Assembly: GCA_003486285.1 (NCBI GenBank)
Contig: DNGH01000041.1
Coordinates: 1 to 6,939 of the forward strand
DNA length: 6,939 nt
DNA from: Actinomycetota bacterium
GTDB taxonomy: Bacteria; Actinomycetota; Acidimicrobiia; Spongiisociales; UBA11373
Direction of reading: 5' to 3'
The notes under the pieces are model-generated. The model was not told the DNA's origin, ran no database searches, and saw only the letters and a program-made list of their open reading frames with translations. Positions 1 through 5,237 of this stretch are shown here, in pieces (within the stretch, counting starts at the first letter, position 1; the number at the start of each line of letters is the position of its first letter). Both the position numbers and the translations under genes were made by a program.

Positions 1-838
1 CCGCCGCCGCCGCGGCGCAGGCCGGACCATCGGCGATCACTGCGACCGACCCCGGCTCGACCAGCCGCTCCCCCGGTTCATGCCGCAGCACCTCGAACAC
101 GCCGGGGGGAACCGGGATCGCCGCGTCCGTGATCACCCGCATCGCGTCTGCAGCCGAGGTCGGGTCCGGCACGGTCGGTCCGCCGGCGATGACTTCGAGC
201 AAACTGCCGACGACGTCCGAGACGACAAGCGTGGCCACCCGAGCCGGGGACGCGGCCAACGCCAAGCGGCCGCCCTTCAGCGCGGAGAGGTGGCGGCGCA
301 CCGTGTTGACGGAGTCGATCGGCAACCCGCTGCGCAGCAGGGCCGCTCCCACCGCCTGAAGATCACCAAGCGTGCATCCGAGCAGCGGCACCTCCGCCAG
401 CGACGATCCTCCCCCCGACAGGAGCACCAGCACCAGGTCGGCCCGGCCCGCCGATGCGGCGACCTCGAGGAGGAGTTGCCCGGCTCGTAGCGACCCCGGA
501 CCGGGTACGGGGTGCTCCCCAGCCACCGCCTGCAGTCCGGAGACCCGCGCTCCGTCGGGAGACACCACCACCCCTGCAATCGCCAGGCCATCGAGTGCGG
601 AGACCGCACCGCGGGCCATGGCGGATGCCGCCTTGCCCAGGGCGAGGACTATCACCCTGCCCTTCGGGGCGGCGAAGTCGGTACCGCCGATGCCAATCGA
701 CGCCCCGTGCGCCACCAGGCTCCGCCTCACCGCCGCCTCGGGATCGGCGGCAGCGAGCGCCGCCGCCAGCACCTCGAGCACGACCCGCCGCGGGATGGGG
801 TCGGTCTCGAGGACCCTGGGGTCGAACCGGGCGATCAC
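1..838 (-). CDS. Glycerate 2-kinase, DUF4147/MOFRL family (3' end outside window)
   Basis: Type II glycerate kinases phosphorylate D-glycerate with ATP to 2-phosphoglycerate in the cytosol, feeding serine, glyoxylate or sugar-acid carbon into glycolysis. The minus frame is open from 838 to the window edge (279 codons seen; the family is about 410-450 aa), so the C-terminal MOFRL domain is missing here. Visible DUF4147 landmarks are LALGKAASAM (residues 65-74, with the conserved Lys69), GEHPVPGPGS (107-116), SGGGSSL (141-147), NTVRRHLSALKGGRLA (178-193), LVVSDVVG (204-211) and GGPTVPDP (219-226). I chose the GTG at 838 because it places FDP at residues 5-7, close to the N-terminus expected from family members, and a CACAAT -10-like hexamer lies six bases upstream. 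In-frame GTGs at 874, 892 and 931 would add 12-31 unconserved residues. It is divergent from the DegV gene. Family assignment is firm; substrate specificity is from family knowledge. Confidence 0.9.
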   Translation of the reverse strand, partial: MIARFDPRVLETDPIPRRVVLEVLAAALAAADPEAAVRRSLVAHGASIGIGGTDFAAPKGRVIVLALGKAASAMARGAVSALDGLAIAGVVVSPDGARVSGLQAVAGEHPVPGPGSLRAGQLLLEVAASAGRADLVLVLLSGGGSSLAEVPLLGCTLGDLQAVGAALLRSGLPIDSVNTVRRHLSALKGGRLALAASPARVATLVVSDVVGSLLEVIAGGPTVPDPTSAADAMRVITDAAIPVPPGVFEVLRHEPGERLVEPGSVAVIADGPACAAAAA

Positions 839-844
839 GGACCC

Positions 845-850
845 ATTGTG
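845..850 (-). promoter_or_regulatory. Possible -10 hexamer of a leaderless glycerate kinase transcript
   Basis: On the minus strand CACAAT ends exactly six bases before the chosen GTG start at 838, the same spacing as the -10-like hexamers before the GTG starts at 1796 and 3413. No Shine-Dalgarno is visible and no convincing -35 hexamer was found 16-18 bp upstream. This is weak evidence alone; its value is that it agrees with the start chosen from protein similarity. Confidence 0.3.
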
Positions 851-933
851 GGGATCGCGTCGTCCGGGGGCCACTCGGCCGCGAACCGGCACAAGGGGCT
901 GCGGCGCCTGCGAGAATCGTCGACATTCCACGC

Positions 934-940
934 GGGAGGA
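934..940 (+). promoter_or_regulatory. Ribosome binding site of the DegV-family gene
   Basis: GGGAGGA lies five bases upstream of the GTG at 946. It is the clearest Shine-Dalgarno in the window and decides this start over a much longer upstream-open frame. Confidence 0.75.
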
Positions 941-945
941 CCGCA

Positions 946-1779
946 GTGATCCGCATCGTCACCGACTCCTCATGTGACCTTCCCGACGAGGTGATCGAAC
1001 GGCACCGCATCACGATCGTCCCGCTGACGATCCGGTTCGGCGACGAGGAGTTCGTCGATCGCGAGCAACTCACCACGGACGAGTTCTGGCGCCGCCTCAC
1101 CGAGGGTGGCGTCCTGCCCCAGACCGCGGCACCGTCCGTGGGCAGATTCCAGGAGGCCTTCCGCCGCCTCTCCAACGAGGGCGCCGACGGCGTCGTCGTG
1201 ATCTGCATCTCCTCCAAGATCTCCGCGACCCATCAGGCCGCGGTCCTCGCCGCCGAGCAGTTCGTCGGTGGCGTCCCGATCCGCGTGGTCGACAGCGCCC
1301 TGGTGACCGCGGCGCTCGGCCTGGTGGTCATCGAAGCCGCCGAACTCGCCGCTACCGGCGTCGGCATCGATGCCGTGGAGGACGCGGCGGTGGCCGCAGC
1401 GGCCGCCACCAACATCTATGCCACCCTCGACACGCTGGAGTTCCTCCACCGCGGCGGGCGGATCGGAGGGGCCCAGGCCTTCTTCGGCAACCTTCTCGAC
1501 GTCAAGCCGATCATCTCGTTCCACGAGGGAGCGGTCGAGGCCGCGGGAAGGGTGCGGACCCGCCGCAAGGCTCTGGCCGCGGTCGCCGCGCACGTCGCCG
1601 GCCTGGGGGATCGCATCCGGAGCTTTGGGGTGATCCACTCCGATCCGGCCGACCTCGAGGAGTTCCTCGCCGCCATCCGGGCCGTCAGGGACGAGGAACC
1701 TCTGATCGCCCGCCTCGGACCCGTCGTCGGCACCCATGCCGGGCCCGGTGTCGCCGGGGTGGTGTACCGGCTCCGCTGA
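946..1779 (+). CDS. DegV family fatty-acid-binding protein (FakB-like)
   Basis: DegV/FakB proteins bind a fatty acid and present its carboxylate to the kinase FakA for phosphorylation, making acyl-phosphate for phospholipid synthesis. The 277-aa length is typical. Family landmarks in order are TDSSCDLP (residues 6-13), the QTAAPSVGRF segment (59-68, the usual TSQPSPGEF region), ISSKISATHQAA (88-99, the usual ISSGLSGTYQSA), VVDS (114-117), the LDTLEFLHRGGRIG motif (161-174), LLDVKPII (183-190), RTRRKAL (204-210) and GPVVGTHAGPG (258-268). These line both lobes and the acyl pocket in known structures. The GTG at 946 follows a strong Shine-Dalgarno; the frame is open to 454 upstream but that part is antisense to glycerate kinase and unlike DegV. 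The sigma factor starts 16 bases after the stop. No FakA/DAK kinase is in the window, so the partner is unknown; the family call is secure. Confidence 0.95.
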   Translation: MIRIVTDSSCDLPDEVIERHRITIVPLTIRFGDEEFVDREQLTTDEFWRRLTEGGVLPQTAAPSVGRFQEAFRRLSNEGADGVVVICISSKISATHQAAVLAAEQFVGGVPIRVVDSALVTAALGLVVIEAAELAATGVGIDAVEDAAVAAAAATNIYATLDTLEFLHRGGRIGGAQAFFGNLLDVKPIISFHEGAVEAAGRVRTRRKALAAVAAHVAGLGDRIRSFGVIHSDPADLEEFLAAIRAVRDEEPLIARLGPVVGTHAGPGVAGVVYRLR

Positions 1780-1783
1780 CCGG

Positions 1784-1789
1784 TAGCGT
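1784..1789 (+). promoter_or_regulatory. Putative -10 (TAGCGT) of a leaderless sigma-factor transcript
   Basis: TAGCGT fits the actinobacterial TANNNT -10 pattern and is followed by exactly six bases and then the GTG start at 1796, as expected if transcription begins at the start codon. No Shine-Dalgarno is present. The stretch 1784-1800 matches 3401-3417 at 15 of 17 positions. A -35 hexamer is not obvious at 1758-1768. The promoter would lie in the short gap after the DegV stop, so the sigma factor may be transcribed apart from DegV. Confidence 0.45.
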
Positions 1790-1795
1790 TGCCCC

Positions 1796-2377
1796 GTGAC
1801 CGACCGCGCCGCCACCGACGCCGCACTCATCGCGCGCTACCTGCGCGGTGACATGGCGGCCTTCGAAGACCTGATGCGGGCTCACGAGGACCGGGTCTTT
1901 GCGGTCTGCCTGCGGATGCTGCGCGACCGTGAGGCCGCCCTCGACGCCACCCAGGAGACCTTCGTCACCGTGTTCCGCAAGGCCGACCGCTTCGCGGGCC
2001 GCAGCGCCTTCAGCACCTGGCTGTACCGGGTGGCGGTCAACACCTGTTACGACCACTCCCGGCGAACCCGGCGCCACCTGGCAGAGCCACTCCCCGAAGG
2101 CAACGATCCGGCCGATCAGAGCGCCGGGGACGAGTTCCGCGCCGTGGAACTCCGCCCCGATCTCGAGGCCGCCCTGGCGGCCCTGCCCGCCGAGTTCCGG
2201 GCTGCGGTGATCCTGGCCGACGTCCAGGGATTGGCCCTGCAGACCGTGGCCGAGGCCCTCGAGGTGCCGGTGGGCACCGTGAAGTCCCGGGTGTTCCGGG
2301 GCCGGCGCCTCCTGGCCGAGGCCCTCGGGAACCGCGACGCCCCCTCCGACACTCCAAGTGGTGAACACCATGAATAG
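1796..2377 (+). CDS. sigM: RNA polymerase sigma factor, ECF subfamily (SigM-like)
   Basis: Group IV sigma factors direct core RNA polymerase to stress-response promoters and are usually held inactive by a membrane anti-sigma factor. The 193-aa protein has sigma region 2 at about residues 11-93, including DATQETF (50-56) and FSTWLYRVAVN (72-82, region 2.3/2.4). An acidic linker (about 100-120) leads to region 4 at about 122-177, with LAALPAEFRAAVIL (127-140) and a helix-turn-helix around VAEALEVPVGTVKSRVFRGR (151-170). The GTG start lacks a Shine-Dalgarno but sits six bases after TAGCGT. The next gene overlaps its 3' end, and the downstream order trxB-trxA-cwlM-like-parB is that of mycobacterial sigM, which is why I use that symbol. 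Sigma family membership is certain. Orthology to SigM rests on synteny and general similarity, not a tree. Confidence 0.9.
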   Translation: MTDRAATDAALIARYLRGDMAAFEDLMRAHEDRVFAVCLRMLRDREAALDATQETFVTVFRKADRFAGRSAFSTWLYRVAVNTCYDHSRRTRRHLAEPLPEGNDPADQSAGDEFRAVELRPDLEAALAALPAEFRAAVILADVQGLALQTVAEALEVPVGTVKSRVFRGRRLLAEALGNRDAPSDTPSGEHHE

Positions 2378-3233
2378 CTTCGATCCCGAACTCCTGGCCG
2401 CGTTGGCCGAGGGCAGCCTCTCCCCGGCCGATGCTGTCGCGCTCGAGGCTCGGATTGCCACCGACCCCGCCGCACTGGCCGAGCTCGGTGCGCAGCGCCG
2501 GGCGCTCGCCTTCATCCGGTCCGCTCCCGCCTCACCCCTCCGTGACGGCGAGCGCACCGCCCTGCGGGCCGCCATCGCCACGCAGCTCGGGCTGTCGCCC
2601 GACGCGGCGCCGGTCCCCAACCCGCGCCGCCGGGTGGCCTGGGGGGCGATTGCCGTGAGTGCCACCGCCCTGGCCGCCATCGTCGCCCTATCTCCCATGG
2701 TCGGCCTGATCGGAGATGGCGGAGGCGACGATGCCGCCATGACCGTCGCCGACGGGGCGACCACGCCGGACGGCGACGCCGCTCGCGACGCCGGTCCGTT
2801 GGGTGCCGGGCCTCCCTCCGAAACCGCGGCGGGTGACGCCACGGTCCCCCTGGTCCCGACGGCCACCGGTGGTGAGGAGTCCGCCATCACCACCCTGGCC
2901 ACCGCGTTCACGGAGAACTCCGCCGACATGACGAAGTTGGCACAGGACCTGACCCTGCTGCGGAGCGATCCCGAGGGCCTTCAGGTCGTGGCCGCACCCA
3001 CCGACTCCACCACACCATGCGTGGCGGAGGCCATTGTCTACGCGGAGGCCATCGTCTACTTCGACACCGCTGGGCTCACCTGGTTCCCTTATCTCTACCC
3101 GCCTGCGGCCGAGGGAGCGGTGGAAGCCACCATCGAGTACGCGGTCTTCATCCTCGGCGACACCGGCGACGGGACCGCGCTTCTGGTGGCATTCGCCCCC
3201 GGCGATTGCGCGGTGCCGATTCCGGTTCCGTAG
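2370..3233 (+). CDS. Putative membrane-anchored anti-sigma factor
   Basis: Placed immediately after the ECF sigma gene and overlapping it by 8 bases, this 287-aa protein has the layout of a transmembrane anti-sigma factor. A cytoplasmic, Ala- and Leu-rich helical part (residues 1-85) begins PELLAALAEGSLSPADA (6-22), resembling the N-terminus of many anti-sigmas. An Arg-rich stop (86-88) precedes one membrane helix (about 90-115), then a low-complexity Gly/Ala/Thr/Pro linker (116-170) and an extracytoplasmic domain (about 171-287). The zinc motif HxxxCxxC is absent. The only cysteines, C217 and C280, lie outside and could form a disulfide. An 18-bp tandem duplication gives AEAIVYAEAIVY (219-230). 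I chose the ATG at 2370; GTGs at 2358 and 2361 would add three or four residues. The extracytoplasmic domain is not one I recognise. The role is inferred from position and topology. Confidence 0.75.
   Translation: MNSFDPELLAALAEGSLSPADAVALEARIATDPAALAELGAQRRALAFIRSAPASPLRDGERTALRAAIATQLGLSPDAAPVPNPRRRVAWGAIAVSATALAAIVALSPMVGLIGDGGGDDAAMTVADGATTPDGDAARDAGPLGAGPPSETAAGDATVPLVPTATGGEESAITTLATAFTENSADMTKLAQDLTLLRSDPEGLQVVAAPTDSTTPCVAEAIVYAEAIVYFDTAGLTWFPYLYPPAAEGAVEATIEYAVFILGDTGDGTALLVAFAPGDCAVPIPVP
3024..3059 (+). repeat. In-frame 18-bp tandem duplication inside the anti-sigma gene
   Basis: The 18-mer at 3024-3041 is repeated directly at 3042-3059 with one T/C difference. Both copies are in frame and encode the same hexapeptide AEAIVY, so the change adds six residues to the extracytoplasmic domain next to C217. 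The single silent mismatch suggests either a fairly recent duplication or selection on the peptide. Confidence 0.9.
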
Positions 3234-3254
3234 GAGCGGTCAGCCAGAAGAGTG

Positions 3255-3296
3255 TCAGGTATCAGGTATCAGGTATCAGGTATCAGGTATCAGGAT
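3255..3296 (+). repeat. Tandem heptamer array, unit TCAGGTA
   Basis: Five perfect TCAGGTA units run back to back from 3255 to 3289, followed by a partial sixth (TCAGGA...). The array starts 22 bases after the anti-sigma stop codon and is non-coding. The 16-mer at 3252-3267 occurs again exactly at 6251-6266 and, inverted, at 6331-6346. Confidence 0.95.
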
Positions 3297-3339
3297 TCTC
3301 ATACTGACCGCGCCAATGATCCCGGGTGACCGTTCTGGC

Positions 3340-3367
3340 GGGCGACGGGCGACCGGCGACGGGCGAC
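3340..3367 (+). repeat. Tandem heptamer array, unit GGGCGAC
   Basis: Four contiguous 7-bp units (GGGCGAC, GGGCGAC, CGGCGAC, GGGCGAC) lie in the same gap as the TCAGGTA array but have an unrelated sequence. They are non-coding in both strands as far as can be judged. Confidence 0.9.
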
Positions 3368-3376
3368 GGTTCCGGC

Positions 3377-3404
3377 GGGAAGCGGGTAGCGGGAAGCGGG
3401 TAGC
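3377..3404 (+). repeat. Tandem heptamer array, alternating GGGAAGC / GGGTAGC
   Basis: Four contiguous units alternate between GGGAAGC and GGGTAGC, so the array is also a perfect 14-bp repeat in two copies. The last unit supplies the TAGC of the TAGCCT -10-like hexamer just before the GTG start at 3413, so the array runs into the putative promoter of the membrane protein-trxB genes. Confidence 0.9.
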
Positions 3405-3406
3405 CT
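3401..3406 (+). promoter_or_regulatory. Putative -10 (TAGCCT) of a leaderless membrane-protein/trxB transcript
   Basis: TAGCCT is followed by exactly six bases and the GTG at 3413, mirroring the sigma-factor start at 1796. There is no Shine-Dalgarno. The -35 position falls inside the heptamer array, where GGAAGC (3378-3383) is only loosely like the GGAAC of ECF promoters. The identity of the sigma factor using it is unknown. Confidence 0.45.
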
Positions 3407-3412
3407 TCCCCC

Positions 3413-3745
3413 GTGACCACGCCGCCTCTCGAGCCCGAGGAAGACGACTTCCCGATCAAGGTTGCCGACCTCTTCGAGGCGGTGGCGACCCGGATCCGGG
3501 CGATGACCGTTGACCGCATTGCCAGGGTGATCACCTTCATCACCCTCGGAATCGTCGCCCTGGCCCTCATCGGGCTGGCCTTCATCTTCCTCCTGGTCGG
3601 GTTGTTCCGAATCCTCGACGAGTTGTTCCACAAGGCCTGCGACTGCGGCTATTCGATGGAGATCGCCTACGCCGCGGTGGGCGGACTATTCCTGCTGGCA
3701 GGGGTGTTGATGTGGCGCAGGCGGATTCGTCACGAGGCGGAATGA
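3413..3745 (+). CDS. Small two-helix integral membrane protein, function unknown
   Basis: This 110-aa protein has an acidic cytoplasmic N-terminus (PLEPEEDDF, residues 5-13) and an amphipathic stretch (about 16-36). A long hydrophobic helix follows (about 37-66), then a short polar loop with a Cys-Asp-Cys triplet (76-78), a second membrane helix (about 85-101) and a basic tail WRRRIRH (101-107). By the positive-inside rule both termini are probably cytoplasmic. The size and layout recall the phage-holin-superfamily/DUF1469-like small proteins of actinobacteria, but I see no diagnostic motif and do not assign it. It starts at a GTG with no Shine-Dalgarno behind TAGCCT. Its stop overlaps the trxB start by four bases (ATGA), so it is translationally coupled to trxB and may act near the thioredoxin system or simply share its promoter. 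Coding status is supported by this overlap and the membrane-protein pattern. Confidence 0.75.
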   Translation: MTTPPLEPEEDDFPIKVADLFEAVATRIRAMTVDRIARVITFITLGIVALALIGLAFIFLLVGLFRILDELFHKACDCGYSMEIAYAAVGGLFLLAGVLMWRRRIRHEAE

Positions 3746-4668
3746 CCGAACAGATCATCATCATCGGGTCCGGACCGGCCGGCCTCACCGCCGCGGTCTA
3801 TGCGGCCCGCGCCGGCATGGAGCCGCTCGTCATCGAGGGCCTCGCCGCCGGAGGACAGCTCATGCTGACCACCGAGGTGGAGAACTACCCCGGCTTCCCC
3901 GACGGGGTCCTGGGGCCGGAGATGATGGACCTCTTCCGCAAGCAGGCAGAGCGCTTCGGCACGCGGTTCATCACCAGCGACGTCACCCGGGTGGATCTCT
4001 CATCCCGCCCCTTCCGGGTCTGGGTCGATTCCGACGAGTACTCGGCCGAGACCGTCATCGTCTCCACCGGGGCCTCGGCGCAGTGGATCGGCGTCCCCGG
4101 CGAGGAGAAGCTGCGCGGCCACGGGGTGAGCTCCTGCGCCACCTGCGATGGCTTCTTCTTCAAGGAACGCGAGATCGTCGTCGTCGGTGGCGGCGACTCC
4201 GCGATGGAGGAAGCGCTCTTTCTCACCCGCTTTGCCAGCAGGGTCACCGTGGTGCATCGCCGTGACGAGTTTCGTGCCTCGAAGATCATGGCGGACCGGG
4301 TCCTGCACCACCCCAAGATCACGGTGCGTTGGAACACGGTGGTCGACTCGATCCTGGGCGATGGTTCGGTGACCGGGGTCCGGTTGCGCGACACCATCAC
4401 CGGCACCGTCTCCGACCTCGCCGTGGAGGGGGTGTTCGTCGCCATCGGCCACACCCCGAACACCGCTCTCTTCACCGGGCAACTGGATCTGGATGCGCGC
4501 GGGTACCTGCTCACCTTCAAGGGCACCGCCACCTCCGTGCCCGGTGTGTTCGGTGCCGGAGATGTCGTCGACTCCACCTATCGTCAGGCCATCACTGCCG
4601 CCGGGATGGGATGCCAGGCAGCAATGGATGCCGAGAGGTGGCTCGAGTCGCTCGAGTCGACGGAATGA
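3742..4668 (+). CDS. trxB: Thioredoxin-disulfide reductase
   Basis: TrxB uses NADPH and FAD to reduce oxidised thioredoxin in the cytoplasm (EC 1.8.1.9). The 308-aa length is typical of the low-molecular-weight bacterial type. The FAD-binding GSGPAG is at residues 9-14, GGQLMLTTEVENYPGFP at 37-53, and the redox-active CATC disulfide at 132-135. The NADPH-domain GGGDSAMEEALFLT is at 149-162, the 2'-phosphate-binding HRRDEFRAS at 172-180, and the FAD-ribityl GAGDV at 271-275, followed by YRQAITAAGMGC (280-291). All catalytic residues are present. The ATG at 3742 overlaps the preceding stop as ATGA, with a weak GAGG at 3734; a start 30 bases upstream would lie inside the membrane-protein gene and add residues before the FAD motif. 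The partner trxA follows 69 bases downstream. Confidence 0.98.
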   Translation: MTEQIIIIGSGPAGLTAAVYAARAGMEPLVIEGLAAGGQLMLTTEVENYPGFPDGVLGPEMMDLFRKQAERFGTRFITSDVTRVDLSSRPFRVWVDSDEYSAETVIVSTGASAQWIGVPGEEKLRGHGVSSCATCDGFFFKEREIVVVGGGDSAMEEALFLTRFASRVTVVHRRDEFRASKIMADRVLHHPKITVRWNTVVDSILGDGSVTGVRLRDTITGTVSDLAVEGVFVAIGHTPNTALFTGQLDLDARGYLLTFKGTATSVPGVFGAGDVVDSTYRQAITAAGMGCQAAMDAERWLESLESTE

Positions 4669-4706
4669 CCACCACGGGCGCAAGGTTGTTGCCCCTGTAG
4701 ACCGAA

Positions 4707-4713
4707 TGGAGGA
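4707..4713 (+). promoter_or_regulatory. Shine-Dalgarno-like TGGAGGA set apart from the trxA start
   Basis: A strong purine Shine-Dalgarno match ends 24 bases before the trxA ATG at 4738, too far for normal use. A 15-base perfect stem-loop fills most of the gap; if folded, the effective spacing would be about nine bases. The alternative is the weak AAGAAG directly abutting the start codon. Confidence 0.4.
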
Positions 4714-4714
4714 C

Positions 4715-4729
4715 GGCCGCCCCGCGGCC
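4715..4729 (+). promoter_or_regulatory. Stem-loop between Shine-Dalgarno and trxA start
   Basis: GGCCGC and GCGGCC form a perfect 6-bp, all-GC stem with a CCC loop. It lies in the trxB-trxA gap, directly between TGGAGGA and the ATG. It has no T-run, so it is not an intrinsic terminator; a role in bridging the ribosome site or in mRNA processing is inference. Confidence 0.5.
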
Positions 4730-4737
4730 ACAAGAAG

Positions 4738-5064
4738 ATGTCAGAGAACACGCTCACCGCCACCGACCAGAACTTCAAGGACCTGATCTCCGGAGACACC
4801 CCGGTTCTGGTCGACTTCTGGGCCGAGTGGTGCGGTCCCTGCCGGATGATCTCCCCCATCGTCGAGGAGATTGCCGCCGAGTACTCCGGAAAGCTCCGGG
4901 TGGCGAAGCTCAACGTGGATGAGAACCCGCAGACCGCGGGCAGCTACGACGTCATGTCCATCCCGACCTTGATCGTCTATCAGAACGGCGAGATGCGCAA
5001 GCGCATCGTCGGTGCCATGCCCAAGGCCAAGATGCTCATGGAGCTCAAGGCCTTTACGGGATAG
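4738..5064 (+). CDS. trxA: Thioredoxin
   Basis: Thioredoxin is the small cytosolic dithiol carrier that reduces ribonucleotide reductase, methionine sulfoxide reductase, peroxiredoxins and other protein disulfides, and is recharged by the upstream TrxB. The 108-aa protein has the complete fold: FWAEWCGPCRMISPI at residues 27-41 with the catalytic pair C32/C35, the buried Asp26 before it, AKLNVDENP (56-64), and the cis-proline loop SIPTLIVYQNGE (74-85, P76). No signal peptide is present. The ATG at 4738 is the only sensible start; no in-frame ATG or GTG lies in the 69-base gap after trxB. In mycobacterial nomenclature the syntenic gene is trxC. Confidence 0.98.
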   Translation: MSENTLTATDQNFKDLISGDTPVLVDFWAEWCGPCRMISPIVEEIAAEYSGKLRVAKLNVDENPQTAGSYDVMSIPTLIVYQNGEMRKRIVGAMPKAKMLMELKAFTG

Positions 5065-5066
5065 GA

Positions 5067-5134
5067 AGTCTCCGGTCTCCAGTCGCCAGTCTCCAGCCCG
5101 GTCCCCAGTCTCGAGTCTCCAGTCTCCAGTCGTG
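5067..5134 (+). repeat. Degenerate heptamer array, unit AGTCTCC
   Basis: Starting two bases after the trxA stop codon are AGTCTCC, GGTCTCC, AGTCGCC and AGTCTCC in phase (5067-5094). A 5-base remnant shifts the phase, then GGTCCCC, AGTCTCG, AGTCTCC, AGTCTCC and AGTCGTG follow (5100-5134). The unit is unrelated to those of the other arrays but has the same 7-bp period and the same post-stop position. The remaining gap, 5135-5237, holds no gene that I can see. Confidence 0.9.
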
Positions 5135-5213
5135 TCGCGCGGCGCCCTCACCCCTCGCCCTGCTCGGTCCACTGCCATCGAGCATCCGGGTCGGAGGCCC
5201 GCCCCGATACGTC

Positions 5214-5225
5214 TGGCACGTGCCA
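5214..5225 (+). promoter_or_regulatory. Perfect 12-bp palindrome with CACGTG core near the CwlM-like start
   Basis: TGGCACGTGCCA is perfectly self-complementary and ends 12 bases before the ATG at 5238; it contains the alternative GTG start at 5220. It could be an operator for a dimeric regulator. It shares only the CACGTG core with the ParB site parS, so binding by ParB is not claimed. Confidence 0.3.
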
Positions 5226-5237
5226 CCATGTTCCGCC

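Noticed and set aside
454..945. Upstream extension of the DegV reading frame
   Set aside because: The added residues are Arg/Pro-rich, antisense to glycerate kinase and absent from DegV proteins; a Shine-Dalgarno directly precedes the GTG at 946.
363..1217. 284-codon minus-strand frame over the glycerate kinase/DegV boundary
   Set aside because: It is in the wrong frame relative to the glycerate kinase, which carries clear conserved motifs, and it crosses the divergent gap into DegV antisense.
970..1830. 286-codon open frame on the minus strand
   Set aside because: It lies antisense to the DegV gene, which has all family motifs, and its product (rich in Gly, Asp, Glu and Arg) has no recognisable domain.
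1685..2929. 414-codon open frame on the minus strand
   Set aside because: It is antisense to the sigma factor and anti-sigma genes, whose products match known families or layouts. Its translation is low-complexity and runs through the 3' end of the DegV gene, a typical high-GC shadow.
3255..3404. CRISPR array
   Set aside because: The repeats are 7-bp, contiguous and without spacers, and no cas genes are present.
3712..3741. Upstream ATG start for trxB
   Set aside because: It would add ten unconserved residues before the FAD motif and lie deep within the membrane-protein gene; the ATGA overlap start at 3742 fits the family length.
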